Both the position numbers and the translations under genes were made by a program. Shown here in pieces: positions 1-7,858 of a stretch of 15,785 nucleotides of DNA; the stretch's first letter is position 1; each line of letters opens with the position of its first letter. The DNA is from Comamonadaceae bacterium (lineage in GTDB: Bacteria > Pseudomonadota > Gammaproteobacteria > Burkholderiales > Burkholderiaceae_C): NCBI GenBank assembly GCA_947455585.1, contig CANGOY010000015.1, positions 1-15,785 on the forward strand, in the 5' to 3' direction. The notes under the pieces are model-generated. The model made no database searches and was not told the origin of the DNA. It saw only the letters and a list, made by a program, of their open reading frames with translations.

Positions 1-84
1 CCACCCGCGCCGCATTTGCCGCAAGAGGTGATTGCCCAAACCGCCGCCAAGTACCAAGAGGCTTGGGATCGGTTGAAGGACTGA
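1..84 (+). CDS. purC: SAICAR synthase, C-terminal end (partial)
   Basis: Only the last 27 codons are present, in frame from base 1 to TGA at 82-84. The peptide ends LPQEVIAQTAAKYQEAWDRL, which matches the usual C-terminal helix of betaproteobacterial PurC (LPAEVIARTxxKYxEAxxRL). PurC makes SAICAR from CAIR, aspartate and ATP in purine synthesis. The call is supported by context: purE and purK, which make CAIR, follow on the same strand after one convergent gene. The stop lies four bases from the stop of the opposing thioredoxin gene. The tail is short, so the identification rests on a small motif plus synteny. Confidence 0.75.
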   Translation, partial: PPAPHLPQEVIAQTAAKYQEAWDRLKD

Positions 85-88
85 GACC

Positions 89-1045
89 TTAGTTCAGCGC
101 CATGCTGAGCTTGCGGCGGTAGCGAGAGATCAATTCCAACACGGGGTCTTCTTGCACCGCAGCTTTGCCGGTTAACTCGATGCCGCCTACGGATTTGCCG
201 AAGGCGGCATCGTCCGTTTTGGGCTTGGGCGGCGTCATCAGTTCCAAGATGGACACAGAGGTTTTGCGTGCCACATCGTTGTTCCACGCCTTGTCGCGCA
301 TGATGATTTCCAGCAGCTCGTCCATCGCGGCTTCAAACAATTCGGCCGCAATCAGCACGCGTGCTTTGGCCAAGCGGGTGTCGAAGTCGCGTTTGTTTTG
401 GGCGATGGCGGCTTCGAACTGCTCGAATGTCCAAGCGGCACGCTCGTCGGTAGACACAAACACCAAAGCTTGCAGCCAGTAGTTGAGCGCATCAAAACGC
501 AGTTGCAGCGGAATTTCGGTTAGCTTAGGCGCCAATGCCGCTTGCGCTTCTTCCAGCTCGCCCACCGAAATGAGTAGCTTGACCAAGTTGTAGCGGGTTT
601 CGTCGTCAGCGGTGTTGAGGCTCAAAGCTTCTTGCAGCTTGGCGATGGCGGCTTGCGCATCGCCCGCGTTGATGAGTTGCTCGGCCTCTTGGGCATCGGC
701 TTGCGCAGCCACTTCGTTGTCGGATGGCAAATGCTTGTCCAAAAACTCTCGCACTTGTGCCAAGGGCAGCGCGCCCATGAAGCCGTCCACAGGGCGGCCG
801 CCCATGAGCAAGATGCAGGTGGGCAGACTCTTCACGCCAAACGCGCCAGCCAGCTGCTGCTCGGTGTCGGCGTTGATTTTGACCAGCTTGAAGCGGCCTG
901 CATAGTCGACTTCCAGTTTTTCGAGGACGGGACCTAACGATTTGCACGGGGCGCACCAGTCAGCCCAGAAGTCCACCAACACAGGGGTGGTTTGTGAGGC
1001 GGCAATCACATCGGCCTCGAAATTTTCCATCGTCACATCAATCAT
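89..1045 (-). CDS. cnoX: CnoX/YbbN-type thioredoxin-domain chaperone-redox protein
   Basis: The protein has 318 residues. The N-terminal thioredoxin fold (about 1-108) has the active-site motif WCAPC at 30-34 and the cis-proline SLPT at 73-76. From about 115 to 290 it is alpha-helical with TPR-like pairs (AGDAQAAIAKLQEA, LISVGELEEAQAAL). This is the architecture of CnoX/YbbN, a holdase that protects proteins from oxidative damage and hands them to GroEL. Both CXXC cysteines are present, so thioredoxin-type redox activity is expected, unlike E. coli CnoX, which lacks the full CXXC. The ATG at 1045 gives a normal N-terminus (MIDVTMENFEADV). The gene diverges from purE over 46 bp and converges on purC. 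Confidence 0.88.
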   Translation of the reverse strand: MIDVTMENFEADVIAASQTTPVLVDFWADWCAPCKSLGPVLEKLEVDYAGRFKLVKINADTEQQLAGAFGVKSLPTCILLMGGRPVDGFMGALPLAQVREFLDKHLPSDNEVAAQADAQEAEQLINAGDAQAAIAKLQEALSLNTADDETRYNLVKLLISVGELEEAQAALAPKLTEIPLQLRFDALNYWLQALVFVSTDERAAWTFEQFEAAIAQNKRDFDTRLAKARVLIAAELFEAAMDELLEIIMRDKAWNNDVARKTSVSILELMTPPKPKTDDAAFGKSVGGIELTGKAAVQEDPVLELISRYRRKLSMALN

Positions 1046-1058
1046 GGGGGTCCCGTCT

Positions 1059-1064
1059 TAAAAT
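1059..1064 (+). promoter_or_regulatory. Candidate -10 box for purE
   Basis: TAAAAT lies 27 bp before the purE ATG in the 46-bp gap between the divergent cnoX and purE genes. A start near 1071 would give a leader of about 21 nt. No convincing -35 hexamer is visible, so this is a weak assignment. Confidence 0.35.
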
Positions 1065-1091
1065 TCGTTTTTGCTCACACACAGCCACATC

Positions 1092-1583
1092 ATGACCCAG
1101 TGCCAAGTCGGTGTCGTCATGGGTTCCAATTCCGATTGGGACACCATGCAACATGCAGCCCAGATTCTCCAAGAATTTGGCGTCTCTTTTGAAACCCGCG
1201 TGGTTTCAGCCCACCGCATGCCCGATGACATGTTTACCTACGCCGAAGCCGCGCAAGGCCGTGGCTTGCGCGCCATCATCGCAGGCGCGGGCGGTGCGGC
1301 CCACTTGCCCGGCATGATTGCCGCCAAAACCATCGTGCCCGTGTTGGGTGTGCCGGTGGCCAGCAAGCATTTGCAAGGCGTGGACTCCTTGCACAGCATT
1401 GTGCAAATGCCCAAAGGCATTCCAGTGGCGACCTTTGCCATTGGCAATGCGGGCGCGGCCAACGCGGCTTTGTTTGCTGTGGCCTTGTTGGCGTCTACCG
1501 ACGCAGTCTTGGCCGAGAAGCTGCAAGCCTTCCGCGTGGCGCAAACCGAAGTGGCCCGCAACATGACGTTGCCACCTGTATGA
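1092..1583 (+). CDS. purE: N5-carboxyaminoimidazole ribonucleotide mutase
   Basis: The 163-residue protein is a class I PurE, converting N5-CAIR to CAIR in purine synthesis. Motifs seen are VVMGSNSDW (8-16), SAHRMP (39-44, with the catalytic His at 41) and AGAGGAAHLPGM in the middle. Its length is typical (about 160-170). I chose the ATG at 1092 (MTQCQVGVVMGSNSD), because PurE normally starts a few residues before the VxMGSxSD strand. The frame is open further upstream to a TTG at 1071, which adds seven unconserved residues. The stop overlaps the purK start as ATGA, so the two are translationally coupled, as expected for class I PurE, which needs PurK to supply N5-CAIR. Confidence 0.96.
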   Translation: MTQCQVGVVMGSNSDWDTMQHAAQILQEFGVSFETRVVSAHRMPDDMFTYAEAAQGRGLRAIIAGAGGAAHLPGMIAAKTIVPVLGVPVASKHLQGVDSLHSIVQMPKGIPVATFAIGNAGAANAALFAVALLASTDAVLAEKLQAFRVAQTEVARNMTLPPV

Positions 1584-2761
1584 GTCAAGCTCTGAAACCT
1601 TTGCTACCCGGCTCCACCTTGGGCGTGTTGGGCGGCGGCCAGTTGGGCCGCATGTGGGCGCACACCGCGCAACGCATGGGCTACAACACCGCCGTGCTCG
1701 ACCCCGATGCACACAGCCCCGCTGGCTTGGTGAGCCATCACCACATCCACACCGACTACTTAGACCCCGCAGGCTTGAAGCAACTCGCCGCGGTGTGCCA
1801 AGCTGTCACCACCGAGTTCGAGAACGTGCCCGCCGATGCGCTGGCGCAACTCGCCGCCGCCTTGCCTGTGTCGCCCGCTGCATCTGCCGTGGCGGTGGCG
1901 CAAGACCGTGCGCGTGAGAAAGCTCACTTTGTGAAATGCGGTGTGCCCGTGGCCCCGCATGCGGTGATTGACACAGCAGAGCAACTCGCCGCTGTGAGCG
2001 ACAACTTGCTGCCAGGCATTTTGAAAACTTCGCGCATGGGCTACGACGGCAAAGGCCAGTTGCGCGTGACCACGCGTGACGAGCTCAATGCCGGTTGGGC
2101 CAAGCTTGGCCAAGTGCCTTGCGTGCTGGAAAAAATGTTGCCCTTGGCCAGCGAGTGCTCGGTCATCGTGGCGCGTGGCCGCGATGGCGCGATGGTGAAC
2201 TTGCCCGTGCAACGCAACGTGCACCGCGATGGCATCTTGGCGGTGACCGAGGTGTTTGCGGGCAATGTGCCGGATGCGTTGGCCAACCAAGCCATCACAG
2301 CCGCCAAAGCGGTGGCGCAAGAGTTGAACTATGTGGGCGTGTTGTGCGTCGAGTTTTTTGTGTTGGCCGATGGTGCGTTGGTCGTCAACGAAATAGCGCC
2401 GCGTCCGCACAACAGCGGTCACTACAGCCAAGACGCCTGCGATGTCTCGCAGTTTGAACTGCAAGTGCGCACCATGGCCGATTTGCCTTTGATGCAACCG
2501 CGTTTGCACAGCCCGTCCGTCATGCTCAACCTGTTGGGTGATTTGTGGTTTGCCCATCCATCAGGGGCCAATGCTTCGCAAGCCGAGCCTGCGTGGCACC
2601 AAGTGCTTGCGCTGCCCGGCACGCATTTGCACCTGTACGGCAAGCGTGAAGCGCGTGTGGGCCGCAAGATGGGCCACCTCAATATCACCGCTGCCACGCC
2701 AGAGGCCGCGCGTGCTGTGGCTTTGCAAGCGGCGGCTATTTTGGGTATTGCGCCGTTTTGA
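1580..2761 (+). CDS. purK: N5-carboxyaminoimidazole ribonucleotide synthase
   Basis: The 393-residue ATP-grasp enzyme makes N5-CAIR from AIR, bicarbonate and ATP, feeding PurE. The N-terminal nucleotide-fold signature is LGVLGGGQLGRM (14-25). Further motifs are VTTEFENVP, the ATP-grasp glycine-rich loop SRMGYDGKGQ, the EKMLPLASECSVIVAR strand, and the metal/ATP-binding FFVLADGALVVNEIAPRPHNSGHYS, cited here in parts as NEIAPRPHNSGH. The length is within the family range (about 355-395). It overlaps purE by four bases and lies 23 bp before the Sua5-type gene on the same strand, so the three are probably one operon. Confidence 0.97.
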   Translation: MSQALKPLLPGSTLGVLGGGQLGRMWAHTAQRMGYNTAVLDPDAHSPAGLVSHHHIHTDYLDPAGLKQLAAVCQAVTTEFENVPADALAQLAAALPVSPAASAVAVAQDRAREKAHFVKCGVPVAPHAVIDTAEQLAAVSDNLLPGILKTSRMGYDGKGQLRVTTRDELNAGWAKLGQVPCVLEKMLPLASECSVIVARGRDGAMVNLPVQRNVHRDGILAVTEVFAGNVPDALANQAITAAKAVAQELNYVGVLCVEFFVLADGALVVNEIAPRPHNSGHYSQDACDVSQFELQVRTMADLPLMQPRLHSPSVMLNLLGDLWFAHPSGANASQAEPAWHQVLALPGTHLHLYGKREARVGRKMGHLNITAATPEAARAVALQAAAILGIAPF

Positions 2762-2784
2762 TGGTCCCGCGTTAAGCAAAGCCC

Positions 2785-3831
2785 ATGATTCTCAACGGCC
2801 AACTCCCCGCATCCATCACCGCCGCTGCACAAACTTTGCAGCGTGGTGAGCTGTTGGGTTTGCCAACAGAGACGGTGTACGGCCTGGCCGCAGACGCGGG
2901 CAACGACGCGGCAGTCGCCAAAATCTTTGAAGCCAAAGGCCGCCCTGCCAATCACCCGCTCATCGTGCATGTGGCCAGCGCACAAGGCGTGCAGCGCTTT
3001 GCCAGCCATGTGCCGGATTTCGCACAAAAACTCATCGCCGCTTTTTGGCCCGGCCCCTTGACCCTCATTTTGCCGCGCCGCCCAGAGGTCGCAGCTATGG
3101 CGGCTGGTGGACAAAACTCCGTCGGCTTGCGTTGCCCCTTACACCCGACAGCACTTGCCGTGTTGCAAAGCGCCGAAGCCTTGGGCGTGTTTGGCGTGGC
3201 CGCCCCAAGCGCCAATTTGTTTGGCCGCGTCAGCCCCACCACCGCCGCGCACGTGGCGGGTGAATTTGGCGACGACCTGCTCATCATCGATGGCGGCGCA
3301 TGTGATGTGGGCATCGAGTCCACCATCGTCGACTGCACCCGCGCGGCCCCCGTGCTGTTGCGCCCCGGCGTGCTCACGCCACAGCAGCTGAGCGATGCCT
3401 GTGGTGTGACGGTCATCACCCCCAACGCGCCAGATGCCGATGCCCCGCGTGCCTCTGGCACCCTCGAATCCCACTATGCGCCAGCCGCCAAAGTGCAGTT
3501 GATGACGGCTGCTGATTTGCAGAATGCCATCTATGCCTCTTCGAGTGCAAACGCAAAAACCAGTGGTGACGTGACTGGTGCGGGCACTGCCGCTGGCCTG
3601 GTTGCGATTTGGTCCCGCAGCCCCGTGCAGCTTCCAGCTGCCAATGTCGCGCACTTCAACGTCCAGTCCATGCCCCAATCGGCAGCAGACTGTGCCCATC
3701 AGCTTTTCGCCCAATTGCGGGACTTCGATGCCCTGGGCGTCGCCCACATTTGGGTCGAAACCCCACCCCTCACCCCCGAATGGGATGGCGTGCGAGACCG
3801 CTTGACGCGGGCGGCTACGCCAACTCGTTAA
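2785..3831 (+). CDS. tsaC: L-threonylcarbamoyladenylate synthase, Sua5-type (long form)
   Basis: The 348-residue protein has an N-terminal YrdC domain (about 10-200) with PTETVYGL (27-34), the substrate-binding KGRPANHPL (51-59) and PSANLFGRVSPTTA. A linker and a C-terminal Sua5 domain (about 230-345) follow, so this is the long Sua5/TsaC2 form rather than the short E. coli TsaC. It makes threonylcarbamoyl-AMP from threonine, bicarbonate and ATP. TsaB, TsaD and TsaE then transfer the group to A37 of ANN-decoding tRNAs (t6A). The partner gene tsaB lies at 6608-7387. The first ATG after purK is used. There is no clear Shine-Dalgarno, and translation may be coupled to purK. Confidence 0.94.
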   Translation: MILNGQLPASITAAAQTLQRGELLGLPTETVYGLAADAGNDAAVAKIFEAKGRPANHPLIVHVASAQGVQRFASHVPDFAQKLIAAFWPGPLTLILPRRPEVAAMAAGGQNSVGLRCPLHPTALAVLQSAEALGVFGVAAPSANLFGRVSPTTAAHVAGEFGDDLLIIDGGACDVGIESTIVDCTRAAPVLLRPGVLTPQQLSDACGVTVITPNAPDADAPRASGTLESHYAPAAKVQLMTAADLQNAIYASSSANAKTSGDVTGAGTAAGLVAIWSRSPVQLPAANVAHFNVQSMPQSAADCAHQLFAQLRDFDALGVAHIWVETPPLTPEWDGVRDRLTRAATPTR

Positions 3832-3861
3832 ACTAACGTGGTACTCAAAAGAGAGCCTGTG

Positions 3862-4725
3862 ATGAATCCAATTTTTAGCCGAACCCTTAAAGCCTTGTGC
3901 TCCGTCGTGGTCGCTGCCATGTTGTCTGCGTGTGGGGCTAGCAGCACAGTCGACCCATTTCAACCGACGCGGGTGATTGGTTTGGGGGATGGGTACAACG
4001 ACATCACGGCCACGGTTCGTGAAGGCAGTACCACCGACACGGTGGTTCAACAAATGGCTGCATATTTTGGCCAATCCAATGTCGTGAGCTACGCAGGCAA
4101 TGGCAAAAAAATTGCCGACTTGGCGAGTCAAATTACAACGGCGACAAATGCGCATGCTTTTTCTGCGGGTGACATGGTGGTCATCACCGTGGGCACGCAT
4201 GATGTGATTGATGGCACAAACTTGACGACGGCCAAGAGCGATTTGGTTGCTGCTGTGCAAAGCTTGCTAGATGCAGGTGTGAAGCACGTCTTAATCATGC
4301 CCGTCTTGGAAGTTTCGTTAACCCCTTGGGGGCTGACTGGTAATCCCAGCTTCAGCACAACGGCGACAAATACATTTAACGACGCCATCTTGGCTGTTCT
4401 TAGCACGACCTTTGGCGGACAAAGTGCCAACAAGGTGATTTATGCCAACGCCTCCGGTTTGACGGTGGCTTTTAGAAATGCCACATCCATTGCGTTGGCA
4501 TACAGCCCATTTACTGACACAGGTTTTGGCGGGACAAACCCCGCATGTGGCAGTGGTTCTGTTGCAAATACGGCCTGGCTTGGTTGCGATGCTCCCTCTA
4601 ATGCAAATAGTACTAACGTCAACTACACCACGATGTTATTTGCCGATGGCATTCACCTCACCCCCGCAGGCAATCGTTGGGCGGCGGGATTTTTGTACAA
4701 CGCCACAGCCCAAGGCTGGCGTTAA
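3862..4725 (+). CDS. SGNH/GDSL-like lipoprotein with altered nucleophile position
   Basis: Starting at ATG 3862 the protein has 287 residues. AAAAGAGAG lies a few bases upstream; a GTG at 3838 is a weaker start. It has a lipoprotein signal peptide with lipobox LSAC (Cys24) and Gly at +2, so outer-membrane placement is expected. The fold blocks of SGNH hydrolases can be traced: block I is GLGDGYND (40-47), block II is YAGNGKKIADL, block III is VGTHD (110-114), and block V is DGIHLTPAGN, with Asp262 and His265 in the catalytic spacing. Block I normally reads GDSxxD, and here the serine is Gly44. Block III reads GTHD instead of GxND. The protein may therefore be inactive, act differently, or belong to a variant subfamily. 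Its stop shares TTAA with the opposing SemiSWEET gene. Confidence 0.75.
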   Translation: MNPIFSRTLKALCSVVVAAMLSACGASSTVDPFQPTRVIGLGDGYNDITATVREGSTTDTVVQQMAAYFGQSNVVSYAGNGKKIADLASQITTATNAHAFSAGDMVVITVGTHDVIDGTNLTTAKSDLVAAVQSLLDAGVKHVLIMPVLEVSLTPWGLTGNPSFSTTATNTFNDAILAVLSTTFGGQSANKVIYANASGLTVAFRNATSIALAYSPFTDTGFGGTNPACGSGSVANTAWLGCDAPSNANSTNVNYTTMLFADGIHLTPAGNRWAAGFLYNATAQGWR

Positions 4726-4997
4726 TCAGTTGCTAACGCCTTGCGCCCAAAGCGCAAGCGCATCGCCAAAATACTGGCAGCCAACACCAGTGTGATGATG
4801 TTGGCAATCACCACAGGCCAGGCTTCAATGAGCAAGCCGTAGGCCAACCACAGCGCAATGCCGAGCGTGAACGCGCTGTACATCCCTAACGAAATGCCGC
4901 TCACATCGCGGGTCTTGAAGGTGAGCCACGCTTGCGGCACAAAGCTCGCGGTGGTCAGGCTGGCAGCGGCGTAGCCAATCCATTCGGTGTAGTTCAT
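4722..4997 (-). CDS. SemiSWEET-family sugar transporter
   Basis: The 91-residue protein has three predicted membrane helices (about 5-22, 37-56 and 60-82), the half-transporter layout of bacterial SemiSWEETs, which work as homodimers. The PQ motif is in SFVPQAW (Pro21-Gln22), and the family pattern TRDVSGISLGMY follows. These proteins allow facilitated diffusion of mono- or disaccharides across the inner membrane; the actual substrate cannot be read from the sequence. AGAAAG precedes the ATG at a suitable distance. It lies 39 bp downstream of dacB on the same strand and may be co-transcribed with it, but no functional link is obvious. Confidence 0.85.
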   Translation of the reverse strand: MNYTEWIGYAAASLTTASFVPQAWLTFKTRDVSGISLGMYSAFTLGIALWLAYGLLIEAWPVVIANIITLVLAASILAMRLRFGRKALATD

Positions 4998-5036
4998 TCG
5001 GGTCTTTCTAAATCGGTGGCGGCTCTTCCGAGCTTG

Positions 5037-6575
5037 TTAAGGCTGCTTACCTGCCCAGTCAATCATCGCGTCCAGCGCGGGGCGTGCCGCATTGGCATTG
5101 GCGTGGTGCAGGATGGCGACCACTACCAAGCGTTTGCCGCTGGCTGTATCCACAAATCCAGCCACACCCGCCACGTCGCGCAAGCTGCCGGTTTTCAAAT
5201 GCGCGCTGGCTTGTGCTTTGCTGCGCTTCATCGTGCCGTCTAAGCCGGTGACGGGCAGTGAGCTCATCAGTTCAGACATATGGGGCGATGCCCATGCCAC
5301 TTGCAGCAAACGCGCCAATGCTTGCGCACTGATGCGCTCTTCGCGGCTCAGGCCCGAGCCGTTGTCAAACGTGGGCACTTCGCCGCCCACGCGCTCGCGC
5401 CACCAGCGTTGCATCACATCGCGTGAGGCGTCAAAGCTGCCCACGCCGCGTTGTTGTTGGCTCAGCGTGAGGAACACATGCTGCGCCATCACGTTGTTGC
5501 TGTATTTGTTGATGTCGCGGATGGTCTCGGCCAAGGTGGCGGATTCTGCGTTGAAGATGGGCTGTAGGTTTGCAGGTACTGCGCCATCGCGTACTTGGCC
5601 GCTGAGCTGACCACCGAGCTGCTGCCACATGCCTGCGATGGCACGCTGCGCAAATTGCTGAGGTGCGGCATAGGCAATGGGCCACATTTTTTCGCCACAC
5701 ACGGCGGGGAAGTTGCCTGCAAAGCGAATGCGTGTGGGGTCGCTCCAGTCGGCGCGCAGGGCGCTGCGGTAGTCGCTGCAGTCGCCGTTGCTCAGCGGCA
5801 CGGTGGCGGGGAATTGCACACCAGCCAAGGGCGGTTCGATTTGCACACGCGCCACATTGCCAGCGCGGTCGGGCACAAACTGAATGAGCAGCGATTTGAA
5901 GTTAAGCAGCAGCGCATCAGGCGCGGCGTTGTAGGGGCGCAGGGGCTCGCCGTCAAAACTGGCGGCGTCACGCGCAGGCACCTCAAACGCGCTGCGGTCG
6001 AGCACGATGTCGCCCTGAATTTTTTGGATGCCCAAGCCTTGAATGCGGCGCATCAGCAGCCACAGGCGCTCCACCACCAAGCGTGGGTCGCCGCTGCCCT
6101 TGATGTAGACATTGCCTTGCAACACGCCGTCGCGCACAGGGCCGTCCACATACACAGGCGTGCGCCACACAAAGGCAGGGCCAAGCGTATCGAGCGCGGC
6201 GGTGGTGGTGGCCAGTTTCATCAGCGAGGCGGGGTTCACACGCACTTGGGCTTGGTGGCTGAGGCGCGGTGTGCTGCTGGCGTGTGTGTCGACCACCATG
6301 ACGTGGAAGTTCTCGCTTGGCACCTTGGCGCGTTGCAGCGCGGCTTGCACCTCGGCGGGCAGTTGGCCGATGTCGCCGTCGGTGTGTTTGGGTGGTTCGC
6401 TGCGCACGGCTTTTGAACTGGGGGCTGCGTGCGCCGTTAGAGCTGTAGCGCACATCACGGCACCCGTCAATACAACCATGAACGCATAGGTCAAAGGCGA
6501 GCGCACAAAGTTCCATCGCGCAGGTTGGATGCGGGGTGTGAGCGGGGGCAAAGAGGGCATGTGCGTGCAGGTCAT
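5037..6575 (-). CDS. dacB: D-alanyl-D-alanine carboxypeptidase/endopeptidase PBP4
   Basis: From ATG 6575 the protein has 512 residues. The frame is open to 6686, but that would run through the opposing tsaB gene. There is a long N-region and a signal peptide ending ALTAHA|APS (about residue 50), so it is periplasmic. The three penicillin-binding motifs are SLMK (117-120), SNN (359-361) and KTG (461-463). The large insert between SXXK and SXN is typical of class C low-mass PBPs (DacB, peptidase S13). It removes terminal D-Ala and cleaves D-Ala-mDAP cross-links in peptidoglycan. An alternative start at 6560 would shorten the N-region by five residues. A -10-like GATAAT ends six bases before the ATG. 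Confidence 0.93.
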   Translation of the reverse strand: MTCTHMPSLPPLTPRIQPARWNFVRSPLTYAFMVVLTGAVMCATALTAHAAPSSKAVRSEPPKHTDGDIGQLPAEVQAALQRAKVPSENFHVMVVDTHASSTPRLSHQAQVRVNPASLMKLATTTAALDTLGPAFVWRTPVYVDGPVRDGVLQGNVYIKGSGDPRLVVERLWLLMRRIQGLGIQKIQGDIVLDRSAFEVPARDAASFDGEPLRPYNAAPDALLLNFKSLLIQFVPDRAGNVARVQIEPPLAGVQFPATVPLSNGDCSDYRSALRADWSDPTRIRFAGNFPAVCGEKMWPIAYAAPQQFAQRAIAGMWQQLGGQLSGQVRDGAVPANLQPIFNAESATLAETIRDINKYSNNVMAQHVFLTLSQQQRGVGSFDASRDVMQRWWRERVGGEVPTFDNGSGLSREERISAQALARLLQVAWASPHMSELMSSLPVTGLDGTMKRSKAQASAHLKTGSLRDVAGVAGFVDTASGKRLVVVAILHHANANAARPALDAMIDWAGKQP

Positions 6576-6581
6576 GTGCAA

Positions 6582-6601
6582 ATTATCACGGCTGGGATAA
6601 T
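6582..6601. promoter_or_regulatory. Symmetric divergent -10 boxes of dacB and tsaB
   Basis: GATAAT occurs on both strands as an inverted pair: 6587-6582 on the minus strand and 6596-6601 on the plus strand. Each ends exactly six bases before the ATG of the gene it faces (dacB at 6575, tsaB at 6608). The plus-strand box has a TG one base upstream (TGG-GATAAT), an extended -10 form. With normal -10 geometry, transcription would start at or next to the A of each ATG. No Shine-Dalgarno is seen before either gene. The -35 regions are poor. Confidence 0.6.
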
Positions 6602-6607
6602 CAGCGC

Positions 6608-7387
6608 ATGCACACCAACCAGTGGCTGGCTTTAGAGACCAGCACAGACACACTTTCTCTAGCGGTCGCACGCGGCACGCAGACATGGACGCACACCAGC
6701 GCAGGCGGTGCCCTCACGTCCACACACATGATTCCGCAAACCTTGGAACTCTTGAAAGAGGCGGGTTTGGCGTTGACCGATTTGCAAGCTGTGGTGTTTG
6801 GCCGTGGGCCGGGCGCGTTCACGGGCTTGCGCACCGCGTGCTCGGTGGCACAGGGTTTGGCTTTTGGCGCTGACTTGCCTGTGTTGCCGATTGACACCTT
6901 GTTGGCTGTGGCTGAAGAAGCGCGTGCGACGAATGCTCTAACAGCTGCTGCGCCCGTGACGCGTGTGCTGGCCGTGATGGATGCGCGCATGGAGCAGGTG
7001 TATGTGGCTGCTTATGAGTTCATGCCGAGCGATGCAAATGCCTCAGCCGAAGCAAACCCCTTGCAAGGTACTTGGCACTGCGTGCAGCCGCCCGAGTTGC
7101 ACAGCCCCGAATCTCTGCATTGGCCCGCCGAATGGATACAAGACAGCTTCATCGCCGCAGGCAACGCATGGCCCGTGTACGCAGGCCGTTGGCCTGCTGC
7201 GCTGACCGCACCACAACTGATGGCTTTGCCCACCGCCGCCGCGCTGCTGCGCCTTGCCCCCGCAGCATGGGCGGCTGGCGAAGCTGTGCCACCCGAAGAA
7301 GCGCTGCCGCTCTACATCCGCGACAAGGTGGCGCAAACCACCGACGAGCGCATGCAAATCAAAGCGCAGCAGGCGGCTGGCCTATGA
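6608..7387 (+). CDS. tsaB: tRNA t6A threonylcarbamoyltransferase complex subunit TsaB
   Basis: The 259-residue protein has the ASKHA-type N-terminal fold of TsaB/YeaZ: LALETSTDTLSLAV at 7-20, a motif resembling the TsaD nucleotide site, and the signature GRGPGAFTGLR at 65-75. TsaB has no catalytic activity alone. It forms the TsaBDE complex that installs t6A on tRNA, using the adenylate made by the tsaC product encoded upstream at 2785-3831. Its stop overlaps the rimI start as ATGA, the usual tsaB-rimI pairing. The start ATG lies six bases after a -10-like GATAAT. Confidence 0.95.
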   Translation: MHTNQWLALETSTDTLSLAVARGTQTWTHTSAGGALTSTHMIPQTLELLKEAGLALTDLQAVVFGRGPGAFTGLRTACSVAQGLAFGADLPVLPIDTLLAVAEEARATNALTAAAPVTRVLAVMDARMEQVYVAAYEFMPSDANASAEANPLQGTWHCVQPPELHSPESLHWPAEWIQDSFIAAGNAWPVYAGRWPAALTAPQLMALPTAAALLRLAPAAWAAGEAVPPEEALPLYIRDKVAQTTDERMQIKAQQAAGL

Positions 7388-7848
7388 ACGCCGTTTTAAA
7401 ACCCGAAGTACGCCTAGAGCCGCTGACCGAAGCGCTGCTCGACGACGTGCTGCGCATCGAAAAAAACGCTTATGCCCACCCGTGGACGCGGGGCAACTTT
7501 GCGGACTCGCTAAAGTCGGGCTACCAGCTCCTGGCGCTGATGGGCGGCGACACCTTGATTGGCTACTTCGTGGCCATGGAGGGTGTGGAGGAAGTGCATT
7601 TGCTCAACATCACCGTCGCGCCACAGTTTCAGGGCCAAGGCTACGGCGTGCTCATGCTCGATGCCTTGTCGGTGTGGGCGCGCAGCCGCCAAGCCCAATG
7701 GCTGTGGCTAGAGGTGCGCGTGGGCAACACCCGCGCCATGCAGGTGTACGAGCGTTACGGTTACCGCCGTGTGGGCGAACGCAAAAACTATTACCCCGCC
7801 GACAACGGCCAACGCGAGCACGCGGTGGTTATGTCGCTCAAGCTGTAA
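7384..7848 (+). CDS. rimI: Ribosomal protein S18 alanine N-acetyltransferase
   Basis: I chose the ATG at 7384, overlapping the tsaB stop. The open frame runs further upstream, but only inside tsaB. The 154-residue protein is a single GNAT domain. IEKNAYAHPWTRGNF matches RimI, the acetyl-CoA loop is QFQGQG (81-86), and the end carries ERYGYRRVGERKNYY with a Tyr in the expected catalytic region. Glu110 lies on the strand that holds the catalytic Glu in E. coli RimI. It acetylates the N-terminal alanine of ribosomal protein S18. It is the middle gene of the tsaB-rimI-UDG operon, 10 bp before the UDG gene. Confidence 0.94.
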   Translation: MNAVLKPEVRLEPLTEALLDDVLRIEKNAYAHPWTRGNFADSLKSGYQLLALMGGDTLIGYFVAMEGVEEVHLLNITVAPQFQGQGYGVLMLDALSVWARSRQAQWLWLEVRVGNTRAMQVYERYGYRRVGERKNYYPADNGQREHAVVMSLKL

Positions 7849-7858
7849 GCTATTGCCC

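Noticed and set aside
1071..1091. TTG start for purE seven codons upstream of ATG 1092
   Set aside because: The added residues are not part of PurE and a good ATG lies at the expected N-terminus.
1760..2557. 265-codon open frame on the minus strand inside purK
   Set aside because: This is an antisense shadow of the GC-rich purK; the composition is His/Arg/Gln-rich and shows no domain.
3139..4260. 373-codon open frame on the minus strand
   Set aside because: It is antisense to the Sua5-type gene and the lipoprotein gene, with His/Arg-rich shadow composition and no recognisable motif.
5595..6416. 273-codon plus-strand frame inside dacB
   Set aside because: It is a shadow of dacB; PBP4 motifs on the minus strand explain this region.
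6576..6686. N-terminal extension of the dacB frame to 6686
   Set aside because: It would run antisense through the start of tsaB, and the extra 37 residues look non-natural (Cys- and Arg-rich) and precede the signal peptide.
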